A DNA stretch of 44,000 nucleotides, from NCBI GenBank assembly GCA_944389195.1, contig CALXLM010000029.1, positions 1-44,000 on the forward strand. Direction: 5' to 3'. The DNA comes from an uncultured Opitutales bacterium. GTDB lineage: Bacteria > Verrucomicrobiota > Verrucomicrobiia > Opitutales > Intestinicryptomonadaceae. The notes below the pieces were generated by a model. That model saw only the letters and a list, made by a program, of their open reading frames with translations. It did not search any database and was not told the origin of the DNA. A program made the position numbers and the translations under genes. How positions within the stretch are numbered: position 1 is the stretch's first letter; every line of letters starts with the position of its first letter. Shown here piece by piece: positions 19,279 through 27,412 of the stretch.

Positions 19279-20643
19279 ATGCCTTTTTATCCTCTAAAAA
19301 ATTCTGCCGCTATTAAAAAAGATTTACAGACAATGCAGCACGCCAAAAAGTACGAATTTAATTCAGCCGTTCTAAAAGCTGTGGAATCTTGCGCGGCCGG
19401 AAGGCGCAAGGCCGACTCCGTAATGGAAGAGTGTTTTCCAACCGGCTGCGGATTTTCAAGAAGCGCCGCTGAAGCCGTCCTGCTACAATGGCTGAGAAAC
19501 AGAATGCTTATAGATGCGGCCGTTTTTTCGCTCTGTAAAAAAAATCCGAAAAAAAACGCGCTAAACGTCTTGCGCGCCGCCGCCGCTGACGCAATGTCTT
19601 CCGAAGGGACAAAATTTGCGCAGGTCGTGCATAACTGGGTTGGATTCTCGAAAACAAAAATATCCGGAAACGAAAGCGGCTTTGTAAACGCCGTTTTGAG
19701 AAAGCTTCCGGACGCCGTTGAAAAATTGAGGCGTTCCTCAGGCTCCGCGGAATCGCTCGCCATAAAATACAGCCATCCGCAGTGGCTTGTAGAAAAATGG
19801 ACAAAACAATTCGGCGCTGAAAAAACGCTTGAAATTTTGGAATGCAGCCAAACGCCGTCCGAGGTATTTTTTAGAGTGTCCCCATTTCCGCAAGCAAGCA
19901 AACTTTTTAGTGACTATGCCGTTTGCTTCTCTAAAACAGAATTTGAAAATTTTTTCAAATTGAAGGGCGGCTTTTGGAGCCGCGCAAAAGAACTTCTCAA
20001 GAGCCGGTTTTTTTACGTTCAGGATCCCTCCACTTATTTTGCCCCCCTCCAGTTTTCGCCCATGCCCGGATCGTACTTAGACCTATGTGCCGCTCCGGGA
20101 GGAAAGTCACGCGCGATAGCCGACCTCATTTTAAAAAACGGCTCCGCAGAAAAATCAAAGAATTCACTTTTAGTTGGCGTAGATCTCCCCGAAAGGGCGG
20201 GACAACTTGCCGAGAATTTCTCGAAAATAGACTTTATGAAAGCCGAAGTCGCAGAATGCGACATTTTAGACGGAGAAAGCCTAAGCGAAACTTTGTCGTC
20301 TAAAAATCTTCCGCTTGAATACGACGGCGTATTTGTGGACGCTCCTTGTTCCAACACGGGGGTTTTGCGAAGACGCCCCGACGCGAGGTACAGGATAAGC
20401 GAAAACGACATTGCCGCCTGCGCAAAAAAACAATTGGAAATACTTGAAACCGCAAAAAAATTTGTAAAACCAGGCGGAAAATTGGAATACTCTACATGTT
20501 CGATTGAAAAAGAAGAAAATTCGGAAGTGGTCCATAGATTCCTGTCGAAAAATAAAAATTTTTCGCTAATCTCTGAAAATATTTTGCTTCCCAAATACGA
20601 AAACGACGGAGCGGGATATGCGCTCATTCAAAGAGACGTTTAA
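19279..20643 (+). CDS. rsmB: 16S rRNA (cytosine-C5) methyltransferase, RsmB family
   Basis: RsmB transfers a methyl group from S-adenosylmethionine to C967 of 16S rRNA. The protein has an N-terminal NusB-like helical domain (about 20-140) and a Rossmann methyltransferase domain. The S-adenosylmethionine motif is LDLCAAPGGKS, the first catalytic cysteine lies in VDAPCSNTGVLRRRPD and the second in YSTCSIEKEENS. Starting at ATG 19279 it is 454 residues. ATG 19333 (shorter by 18) and TTG 19156 (longer by 41) are alternatives, and no ribosome binding site decides. It ends at a strong terminator, so it is probably a single-gene transcript. The assignment within the RsmB/RsmF group rests on the NusB-like domain. 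Confidence 0.88.
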   Translation: MPFYPLKNSAAIKKDLQTMQHAKKYEFNSAVLKAVESCAAGRRKADSVMEECFPTGCGFSRSAAEAVLLQWLRNRMLIDAAVFSLCKKNPKKNALNVLRAAAADAMSSEGTKFAQVVHNWVGFSKTKISGNESGFVNAVLRKLPDAVEKLRRSSGSAESLAIKYSHPQWLVEKWTKQFGAEKTLEILECSQTPSEVFFRVSPFPQASKLFSDYAVCFSKTEFENFFKLKGGFWSRAKELLKSRFFYVQDPSTYFAPLQFSPMPGSYLDLCAAPGGKSRAIADLILKNGSAEKSKNSLLVGVDLPERAGQLAENFSKIDFMKAEVAECDILDGESLSETLSSKNLPLEYDGVFVDAPCSNTGVLRRRPDARYRISENDIAACAKKQLEILETAKKFVKPGGKLEYSTCSIEKEENSEVVHRFLSKNKNFSLISENILLPKYENDGAGYALIQRDV

Positions 20644-20699
20644 CGCTTTGCGAATTTGTCCGATGTAAAGCCGAGTTGCATTTGCAACGGCCAAAATCG

Positions 20700-20738
20700 A
20701 AAAAAGCTTTCGCTCTGGGAAACAGGCGAAAGTTTTTT
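20700..20738. terminator. Terminator after rsmB
   Basis: CTTTCGC (20707-20713) pairs with GCGAAAG (20726-20732), followed by six T (20733-20738). A run of A before the stem means it can also act on the minus strand. Confidence 0.75.
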
Positions 20739-21197
20739 ATTTTCGGCTCATTTTTGAGAGTGAGAATATATAAGATTAATTTATATATATAATCCGTATT
20801 ATTATTGTTTGTCAAAAGTATGAATAACTTTTCAACAAATTGAAAATAAAATATATGTATTAAAAAATTGTTAACTTTTGCATATCGATAAAATGAAATT
20901 ATATTCATAATGCAGGTGGTATTACAAAAAAACACATTTTATTCTAAACAGAGTTAACATTTTATTTGCGTGTTATTCACAAAGCATGAGTATTTTGTAT
21001 TAGGCGCGTTTTAGATTACCGAAAAGCTTGTCTCATACGATTGATAAAAGAATCTTGCCAAATAAAAAAGTTATGAAAATAGTTGCAAAATCGGTAAAAA
21101 TAAGATGAAAATAACGCGAATATATTTTTCGGCGTTTGCCGAAGAATTGGAAAATCTCAAACCTGACCGAAAGCGGCGGGGATAAAGGATTGTTTTT
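20739..21197. other. AT-rich regulatory region upstream of the transhydrogenase operon
   Basis: About 460 bases, the most AT-rich stretch of the window, with alternating TATATA sequence (20768-20792) and several TTAAC/GTTAA elements. TTATTCACA at 20973-20981 fits the DnaA-box consensus TTATNCACA, but it is the only one. I see no gene. The region must hold the promoter of the downstream operon. A purine-rich GCGGCGGGGATAAAGGA precedes the first start codon. Confidence 0.5.
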
Positions 21198-21650
21198 ATG
21201 GCTAATGGTGAATATGAAGAAATTTTGAAGGCGTATGCTCCGCGCCGGGAAAATCTTGTGACGGCGTTTCAAGATATTCAGGAAAAGGAAGGCTACATAT
21301 CGGAAGGGGCGCTTGCGGCTGCTGCGGAGTACTTTTCGGTTTCGAAGGCCGACGCTTATTCGGTTGTGAGTTTCTACGCGCAGTTCAAGTTTAAAAGGCC
21401 CGGAAAACATACCATAAAGGTATGCAAAGGAACGGCATGCCATGTCAGGGGTTCCGGTTCTCTGCTTGCCGCGCTTGAGGAGAGGCTTGGAATAAAGGAG
21501 GGCGAAACTACGCCGGACGGTTTGATAAGCCTCGAACGTGTGGCGTGTCTTGGTGCCTGCGCTTTGGCGCCTGCAATAGTTGTGGACGACAAAGTGCACG
21601 CCCGCATAACTTTGGCGCAACTTGAAAAAATCTTGAAAGGCTTGCAATAA
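21198..21650 (+). CDS. NuoE/HydC-like [2Fe-2S] subunit of an electron-transfer complex
   Basis: This 150-residue thioredoxin-fold iron-sulfur protein matches the 24-kDa (NuoE) family, called HydC or HymA in bifurcating hydrogenases. The N-terminal helical bundle is at about 5-65. The four cluster ligands are C76 and C81 (CKGTACHVRG) and C117 and C121 (CLGAC). It would pass electrons to or from the NuoF-like partner encoded next. The gap to that gene is one base, so translation is tightly coupled. There is no membrane arm of complex I in the window, so the complex is expected to be soluble. Confidence 0.92.
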   Translation: MANGEYEEILKAYAPRRENLVTAFQDIQEKEGYISEGALAAAAEYFSVSKADAYSVVSFYAQFKFKRPGKHTIKVCKGTACHVRGSGSLLAALEERLGIKEGETTPDGLISLERVACLGACALAPAIVVDDKVHARITLAQLEKILKGLQ

Positions 21651-21651
21651 C

Positions 21652-23508
21652 ATGGAGATTTTAAAATCGCAAAGGGAGTCTGCGCAAAAGGCGTGGGACG
21701 ATTTTTCCGACGCCGGCAAAGCGCGCGTTCTTGTCGGGGCGGCGACTTGCGGACGCGCCGCGGGAGCTCTCGACGTCATGGAGGAGTTTAAAAAGGAGCT
21801 GTCTGCCGCGGGCTTGTCTGACAAGGTCGAAGTTGTGGAGACGGCGTGCATAGGATTATGCTATGCCGAGCCGCTTGTAGAAATAAGGGCGGCGGGTATT
21901 CCGCCGGTTTTATATTCGAATGTTCATCCGAAAGACGTTTCGGAGCTGGTCAAAAGCCATATCATGGCTGGGAAGGCCGTTGTCGGGAAAGCCGAAGCGG
22001 TGATGGTCGAAAGCCCGTACGAAGGCATAGTCCCGTTTAAAAAGCATCCGATGATGGAGCTGCAAAAAAGGATAGTTTTAAGGAATTGCGGCGTCATAAA
22101 CCCGTCTAGTTTTGAACACTATCTGGCGCGCGGCGGATACAAAGGGCTTGAGCGTGCTTTTTCAATGACGCCCGAAGACGTCATTGAAGAGATGAAGAAA
22201 AGCGGGCTTCGCGGGCGCGGCGGCGCCGGTTTCCCGACCGGAATGAAATGGGGTTTTGCGCGGGCGTCGAAATCCGACGAAAAGTACATAATATGCAACG
22301 CCGACGAGGGCGATCCGGGCGCGTTTATGGACAGGTCGGTTCTCGAGGGCGATCCGCACAGCGTCATAGAGGGGCTGATGATAGCCGGATACGCGATAGG
22401 AGCGCAGCACGCCTACATATATGTAAGGAGCGAATATCCGTTGGCTATCGAGCGTTTGAGAACCGCCATAAAGCAGGCCGAGGAAGCCGGGCTTTTAAAG
22501 CGCAAGCTTGAAAACGGTTTTGAATTTGAGATAAAAATCAAAAAGGGGTCCGGGGCGTTCGTATGCGGGGAGGAGACCTCGCTTATGGCGAGCATAGAAG
22601 GCGTGAGGGCAATGCCGCGCCCGAAACCGCCGTTTCCGGCAAACAGCGGCCTTTTCAAGAAGCCAACAAACATAAACAATGTCGAAACACTTGCGGCGGT
22701 AAGTTCTATCATGCGCGACGGCGCCGAAAGCTATGCGGCTTTAGGTTCGGAGAAAAGCAAGGGGACGAAGACGTTTTCGCTTGCCGGGAAAATAGTGCGC
22801 ACGGGTTTGATAGAGGTCGAGCTCGGCATAAAGCTTGGCGACATCATAAACAAAATAGGAGGAGGCTGTCCGGACGGCAAAAAATTCAAGGCGGTCCAGA
22901 CGGGGGGGCCGTCGGGAGGGTGCCTTACAAGCCAGCATTTTGATCTGCCCGTAGATTATGAAAATCTCGGCGCGGTGGGATCCATTGTAGGCTCCGGGGG
23001 AATGGTCGTCATGAACGAGGATTCCTGCATGGTCGAGGTTGCAAAATATTTTGTCAACTTTACCGAGAACGAATCGTGCGGCAAATGTGTCCCGTGCAGA
23101 ATGGGGACTCAGCACGTTCATATGATACTTGAAAAAATAACCTCCGGCAAGGGGGAGCTTGAGGATATAGAGCGCCTTAAAAAGATAGCGTTTACCATGA
23201 AGCAGTCGTCGCTGTGCGGCCTCGGGCAGACGGCGCCGAATCCGATTCTGACTACGCTGCGGTATTTCGAGGACGAATACATGGCCCACATAAAGGAGAA
23301 GCGCTGTCCGGCGCTCGTTTGTCCCGGGCTCGTGACGTTTAGGGTTGACGCCGAAAAATGCACGGGCTGCACGCTTTGCGAACGGGCGTGTCCGACCGGG
23401 GCTATTTCCGGAGGGCCAAAAAAGCCGCACGTTATAGATGGGGAAAAATGCATATCGTGCGGGGCGTGTTTCCAAACCTGCAAATTCGGGGCAATTTCAA
23501 GGGAATAA
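21652..23508 (+). CDS. NuoF/HydB-like NADH-binding flavoprotein with terminal ferredoxin domain
   Basis: This 618-residue protein has three parts, as in HydB of bifurcating hydrogenases. An N-terminal thioredoxin-like [2Fe-2S] domain (about 25-105) has C33, C66 and C70. The NADH/FMN domain of NuoF contains GLRGRGGAGFPTGMKW (186-201), NADEGDPGAFMDR (217-228) and a FMN-binding GAFVCGEETSL segment. The C476-x2-C479-x2-C482 and C522 set holds a [4Fe-4S] cluster. A C-terminal 2x[4Fe-4S] ferredoxin domain has C570/573/576/580 and C600/603/606/610. Complex I NuoF lacks the added N- and C-terminal domains, which places this with the HydB/soluble group. Expected role: two-electron exchange with NAD(H) at FMN, possibly the bifurcating site. 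The next gene starts six bases after the stop. Confidence 0.92.
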   Translation: MEILKSQRESAQKAWDDFSDAGKARVLVGAATCGRAAGALDVMEEFKKELSAAGLSDKVEVVETACIGLCYAEPLVEIRAAGIPPVLYSNVHPKDVSELVKSHIMAGKAVVGKAEAVMVESPYEGIVPFKKHPMMELQKRIVLRNCGVINPSSFEHYLARGGYKGLERAFSMTPEDVIEEMKKSGLRGRGGAGFPTGMKWGFARASKSDEKYIICNADEGDPGAFMDRSVLEGDPHSVIEGLMIAGYAIGAQHAYIYVRSEYPLAIERLRTAIKQAEEAGLLKRKLENGFEFEIKIKKGSGAFVCGEETSLMASIEGVRAMPRPKPPFPANSGLFKKPTNINNVETLAAVSSIMRDGAESYAALGSEKSKGTKTFSLAGKIVRTGLIEVELGIKLGDIINKIGGGCPDGKKFKAVQTGGPSGGCLTSQHFDLPVDYENLGAVGSIVGSGGMVVMNEDSCMVEVAKYFVNFTENESCGKCVPCRMGTQHVHMILEKITSGKGELEDIERLKKIAFTMKQSSLCGLGQTAPNPILTTLRYFEDEYMAHIKEKRCPALVCPGLVTFRVDAEKCTGCTLCERACPTGAISGGPKKPHVIDGEKCISCGACFQTCKFGAISRE

Positions 23509-23514
23509 TTTATT

Positions 23515-25953
23515 ATGAGCACTTTCAAACTTACCATAGACGGAAAGGTTGTCGAGGCGCAACCGGGAATGACCGTTTTACAGGCGGCTAAAAGCGCGGG
23601 GATATTCATACCGTCGCTTTGCGCGCACGACGAGCTTTCGCCTTACGGGGCGTGCCGCCTTTGCGTCGTCGAAATAGACGGGGTTCGCGGAACGCCGACG
23701 TCCTGTACGACTCCCGCCGCCGAGGGAATGGTCGTGCGCACGAACACCGACCAGCTCCAGCTTCAAAGGCGGCGCACGATAGAGCTGATGATGAGCGGGC
23801 ATCCGTCGCCGTGTTTTTCGTGCGACTCTCGCGCCGACTGCGAGGTTGAGAAATCTCAGCCCACGCGCGCCGGCCACGCGACCCGCTGCGGCACATGTTC
23901 AAATCGGCCCGGCTGCGAGCTGCGCGAAGTGGCCATGGGAAACTTTACCCGCGATATCGGGCTGCCCCTCATTTACGACGAATCCAAGGTGGAGCGCAAC
24001 GACCCGTTCATCGACAAAGACTACAATCTTTGCATTCTTTGCGGAAGATGTTTCAGGGTTTGCGAAAAAGTCCACGGCAAGCCGGCAATCAGCATAGCCA
24101 ACCGCGGCAAAAAGGCCAAAATATCGTCCGAGTTTGAAAAGGCGTGGAGCGCGGAGGAATGCAAATTCTGCGGGGCGTGCGTGGACGAGTGCCCGACGGG
24201 CGCGCTTACCGACCGTTGGGGAAAATGGTTCGGAAAACCCGACAAAATATCCGAAACCATATGCGCGATATGCCCGAAACATTGCCGCGTGGCGGTAAAA
24301 ATAAAGGACGGAAGGATAGTTTCGGCAAAGTCGGTGTCTCTTAAAAGAGAGGACGCCCTGTGCGCACTCGGACGTTTCGGGATTCCGCAAATAATGAACT
24401 CGCGCTCCCGCCTTTTGAGGGCGCAGATGCGGAAAGAGGGCGAGCTTGTGCCGGTGTCGGGTCCGGAGATAATCAAGAGGTTCATAGAAATATGCCGCAG
24501 CGCCGAGGGAAAGATTCTCGTGACGGAACACACGGGCGGCTTTTACGAGTCGCGCAAGGGCATAAGGGCCTTAGCCGACCGTTTTGGCGCAAAGCTGGTA
24601 AAGTTGTCGAACGACAGCGACGGATTGGACGAAGAGACAAAAAGGGAGATAGCGGAAGGAAAATTCGAAGCGGCGTTTATAGTGGGTTCCTATCTCGACG
24701 AGTCTCTGGCCTCGAAGATTCCGCATTTGATAATAGCCGACTTCATGAAAACGCCCGAACAGGAATCGGCCGAGCTTGTGATTCCCTTCAGCATATTCGG
24801 GGAGACCGCCGGAACGTTTGCGTCTTCAGGCGGCGAAAAGATAATGTCGGCGGCGGCGGTCGCTTCGCGTTCCGACCAGAGGCCCTTAAGCGGTTTTCTT
24901 TCTGAAGTTTGCAGAGAGTGCGGCGTTGACGTCAAGGCTTTCGATTTCAAGCTGGAGGGCCTGCCGGCGGGATTTAAAGATCCTGCCGAGGACAAGCGCA
25001 ACATGCCCGAAAGGTTTCTCGGGCACTTTTTGGCCGATTTCGTTCCCGATTTGGAAATGCTTGGGTTGCGCGCGTCGCCGCATAAAAAGGCGGCAAAGAT
25101 GGCGGATTTCGACGCTGGATTTGAAATTCTTGAAAAGCGCAGCGTGGCGCCGAATTTTCACGAGGTGACCGTAAAGGCGCCGGATATGGCGAAATTCGTG
25201 CAACCGGGGCAGTTTGCAATACTTATGGCAAACGCCGACAGCGAAAGGTCGCCGTTTACAATTATAGATTGGGACGCCGAAGCCGGCTGGGTGAAATTCA
25301 TATTGGAGGAGGTCGGACGTTCGAGCGCCGAAATAGGCGCGCTCAAAAAGGGCGACAGGCTCGCCGTCGTCAGCGGGCCTTTGGGGACGCCGGTAAATCT
25401 CGACGCGTTTGCGAAGGGTTCAAAGGCATTGCTGCTTGGCGGGTGCTACGGCATAGGGGCCATTTATCCCATAGCCAGGGCGCTTTCGGAGCGCGGCGTG
25501 GAGGTGACATGCGCCATAGAGGCGTCGTCGGCATACATGCTCTATTTTAAGGACGAGTTGAAATCGGTTTCGAAGAAGCTGGTTGTAAGAACCCGCGATG
25601 GCAGCGAAGGCGAAAAGGGCGGATGCAGGGACGTGCTGAAGGAAAGCGGCAAAGATTACGACTCCATCGTCGCGATAGGCTGCGTTTTCATGATGAAGCA
25701 GTGCGCCCAGGCCGCGCCCAAAGACGCAAAGCATGCGCTGTGCGCGCTCAATCCGATTATGGTTGACGGAACCGGCATGTGCGGGGCATGCCGCGTGAGC
25801 GTGGGGGGCGAAACAAAGTTTGCGTGCGTGGACGGCCCGTTCTTCCCGCTGCTTGACGTTGACTTTGCGGAGCTTGGCAAGCGACGCACGGCCTATAAAC
25901 TTTTGGAAATAGAGGCAATGCCGCGCCATATCGGCGGCAAATGCCACTCTTGA
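23515..25953 (+). CDS. Fusion of NuoG/HydA-like iron-sulfur protein with NfnA-like flavoprotein
   Basis: This 812-residue protein joins two families. Residues 1-70 are a [2Fe-2S] ferredoxin domain (C36, C47, C50, C64). Residues 96-134 hold two successive H-x3-C-x2-C-x5-C motifs (H96/C100/C103/C109 and H121/C125/C128/C134). Then come two [4Fe-4S] ferredoxin motifs (C173/176/179/183 and C216/219/222/226) and a molybdopterin-oxidoreductase-type cluster motif (C250/C253/C257/C283). Residues about 300-520 look like a shortened molybdopterin-type domain, as in NuoG. No hydrogenase H-cluster motifs are present. From about 535 the protein is NfnA/PyrK-like: an FAD site around RSPFT (578-582), a nucleotide-binding GGCYGIGAIYPIARAL (642-657) and a [2Fe-2S] motif with C743, C756, C759 and C771 (GTGMCGACRVSVGG). 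Such a protein would wire the NADH module directly to the NADP module. The frame is continuous, with no stop or shift. Confidence 0.85.
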   Translation: MSTFKLTIDGKVVEAQPGMTVLQAAKSAGIFIPSLCAHDELSPYGACRLCVVEIDGVRGTPTSCTTPAAEGMVVRTNTDQLQLQRRRTIELMMSGHPSPCFSCDSRADCEVEKSQPTRAGHATRCGTCSNRPGCELREVAMGNFTRDIGLPLIYDESKVERNDPFIDKDYNLCILCGRCFRVCEKVHGKPAISIANRGKKAKISSEFEKAWSAEECKFCGACVDECPTGALTDRWGKWFGKPDKISETICAICPKHCRVAVKIKDGRIVSAKSVSLKREDALCALGRFGIPQIMNSRSRLLRAQMRKEGELVPVSGPEIIKRFIEICRSAEGKILVTEHTGGFYESRKGIRALADRFGAKLVKLSNDSDGLDEETKREIAEGKFEAAFIVGSYLDESLASKIPHLIIADFMKTPEQESAELVIPFSIFGETAGTFASSGGEKIMSAAAVASRSDQRPLSGFLSEVCRECGVDVKAFDFKLEGLPAGFKDPAEDKRNMPERFLGHFLADFVPDLEMLGLRASPHKKAAKMADFDAGFEILEKRSVAPNFHEVTVKAPDMAKFVQPGQFAILMANADSERSPFTIIDWDAEAGWVKFILEEVGRSSAEIGALKKGDRLAVVSGPLGTPVNLDAFAKGSKALLLGGCYGIGAIYPIARALSERGVEVTCAIEASSAYMLYFKDELKSVSKKLVVRTRDGSEGEKGGCRDVLKESGKDYDSIVAIGCVFMMKQCAQAAPKDAKHALCALNPIMVDGTGMCGACRVSVGGETKFACVDGPFFPLLDVDFAELGKRRTAYKLLEIEAMPRHIGGKCHS

Positions 25954-25963
25954 GGATTAGAAA

Positions 25964-27412
25964 ATGGCAGAAGAAAAACCGAGAAAACTTAAGGCGTCGG
26001 GACTTCCGCGCCTAAAAATGCCCGAACAGGATCCTATCCGCAGGGCCACGAATTTTGAAGAGGTGCCCTACGGCGTGTCGCTTCAAATGGCGATGGACGA
26101 GGCCAGCCGCTGTCTGCAATGTCCGAAACCGCGCTGCATTGCGGCGTGTCCGGTGAACATACGCATACCGGAATTTATAGCCGAAATAGCCAAGGGCGAC
26201 CCGAAATCGGCGGCGATCAAACTTAAGAAGCAGACGGCGCTTCCGGCCGTTTGCGGCAGGGTTTGCCCGCAGGAAAGCCAGTGCGAGGGAAGCTGCGTTT
26301 TGGGTTTGAGGGGAGATCCGGTCGCGATAGGGACTTTGGAGCGCTTTTCGGCCGACTATGTGAGGCTTAACAATCTCGAGGAACTTCCCGAGAAGGCGGC
26401 GCCTACCGGCAAAAGGGTCGCGATTATCGGTTGCGGGCCCGCCGGCATCACCGCCGCCGCCGATTTGGCGATTTCCGGGCACGAAGTCGAAATTTTCGAA
26501 GCTCTCCACCTTCCCGGCGGAGTGCTTATGTACGGGATACCCCAATTCCGCCTGCCGAAGGAGATTGTGGTGCACGAAGTCGAATCGCTCAAGAAACTCG
26601 GCGTGAAGATACACCTAAACTACTTGGTGGGAAAGATGCGGACGGTCGATACTCTCCTTTCGGGCGGATTCGACGCAATTTTCATAGGTTCGGGCGCGGG
26701 GCTCCCCATATTTTTGGGCATTCCGGGCGAAAACAGCGTGGGGGTTTTTTCGGCTAACGAATTTTTGACGCGCTTTAATCTCATGAAAGCCTACGATTTT
26801 CCAAACCACGGCACGACGCCCATCAATGCGCGGCATATTGTCACCGTGGGAGGCGGAAACGTAGCTATGGACTCGTCGAGAACGGCCCTTAGAATAGGCG
26901 CGAAATCAACGCTCGTTTACAGGCGCGCGCGCGAACAGATGCCCGCCCGCGCAGAGGAAGTCCACCATGCCGAACAGGAGGGCGTAAACTTTCAGATGCT
27001 TACAAACCCCAAACGGGTGATAGCCGATGAAAACGGGAAAATAACGGCGGTTGAGTGTGTGAAAATGGAACTCGGAGAACCCGACGCTTCCGGCAGGCGC
27101 AGCGTTTCGGAAATACCGGGAAGCGAATTCCAAATTCCGTGCGACGCCCTCGTGGTGGCGATAGGAAACAGGCCGAATCCGCTTTTGCCGATGACTTGCG
27201 CATCGTTGAAGACTACCAAAAAGGGAACCATCGAGGTGGATCCGGAAACATTGCAGACGTCGATTCCGCAGGTGTTTGCCGGAGGCGACGTCGTCAGCGG
27301 CGCGGCTACCGTAATAAGCGCAATGGGGCAGGCTAAGATAGCCGCGCGCAGCATAAACAAATTCCTCAGGGGCGAACCTCTAAAAGATGAGACCGTGCCT
27401 GCTTCTGTCTAA
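25964..27412 (+). CDS. NfnB-like NADP(H)-dependent flavoprotein (GltD family)
   Basis: This 482-residue protein is like the large subunit of NADH-dependent ferredoxin:NADP oxidoreductase, and like the small subunit of glutamate synthase. Two [4Fe-4S] sites are at the N-terminus (C50/C53/C58/C62 and C97/C101/C107/C111). An FAD motif IIGCGPAGITAAADLA starts at 154 and an NADP motif VGGGNVAMDSSRTALR starts at 295, followed by VYRRAREQMPA. The closing FAD segment VFAGGDVVSGAATV is intact. In Nfn, the FAD here is the bifurcating flavin. A GltD role would need the large glutamate synthase subunit, which is absent, and the NfnA half is fused to the gene just upstream (10-base gap). The C-terminus overlaps surE by 26 bases. 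Confidence 0.87.
   Translation: MAEEKPRKLKASGLPRLKMPEQDPIRRATNFEEVPYGVSLQMAMDEASRCLQCPKPRCIAACPVNIRIPEFIAEIAKGDPKSAAIKLKKQTALPAVCGRVCPQESQCEGSCVLGLRGDPVAIGTLERFSADYVRLNNLEELPEKAAPTGKRVAIIGCGPAGITAAADLAISGHEVEIFEALHLPGGVLMYGIPQFRLPKEIVVHEVESLKKLGVKIHLNYLVGKMRTVDTLLSGGFDAIFIGSGAGLPIFLGIPGENSVGVFSANEFLTRFNLMKAYDFPNHGTTPINARHIVTVGGGNVAMDSSRTALRIGAKSTLVYRRAREQMPARAEEVHHAEQEGVNFQMLTNPKRVIADENGKITAVECVKMELGEPDASGRRSVSEIPGSEFQIPCDALVVAIGNRPNPLLPMTCASLKTTKKGTIEVDPETLQTSIPQVFAGGDVVSGAATVISAMGQAKIAARSINKFLRGEPLKDETVPASV

Noticed and set aside
20973-20981. Replication origin upstream of the transhydrogenase operon
   Set aside because: Only one DnaA-box-like sequence and no dnaA nearby. The AT-richness is adequately explained by a promoter region.
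23515-25953. Possible [FeFe] hydrogenase large subunit (HydA)
   Set aside because: The N-terminal clusters look HydA-like, but the three cysteine signatures of the H-cluster are absent and the C-terminal half is an NfnA-type flavoprotein.
25964-27412. Glutamate synthase small subunit (GltD)
   Set aside because: Sequence alone would allow it, but no large subunit is present and the gene follows an NfnA-containing fusion, so an NfnB role fits better.
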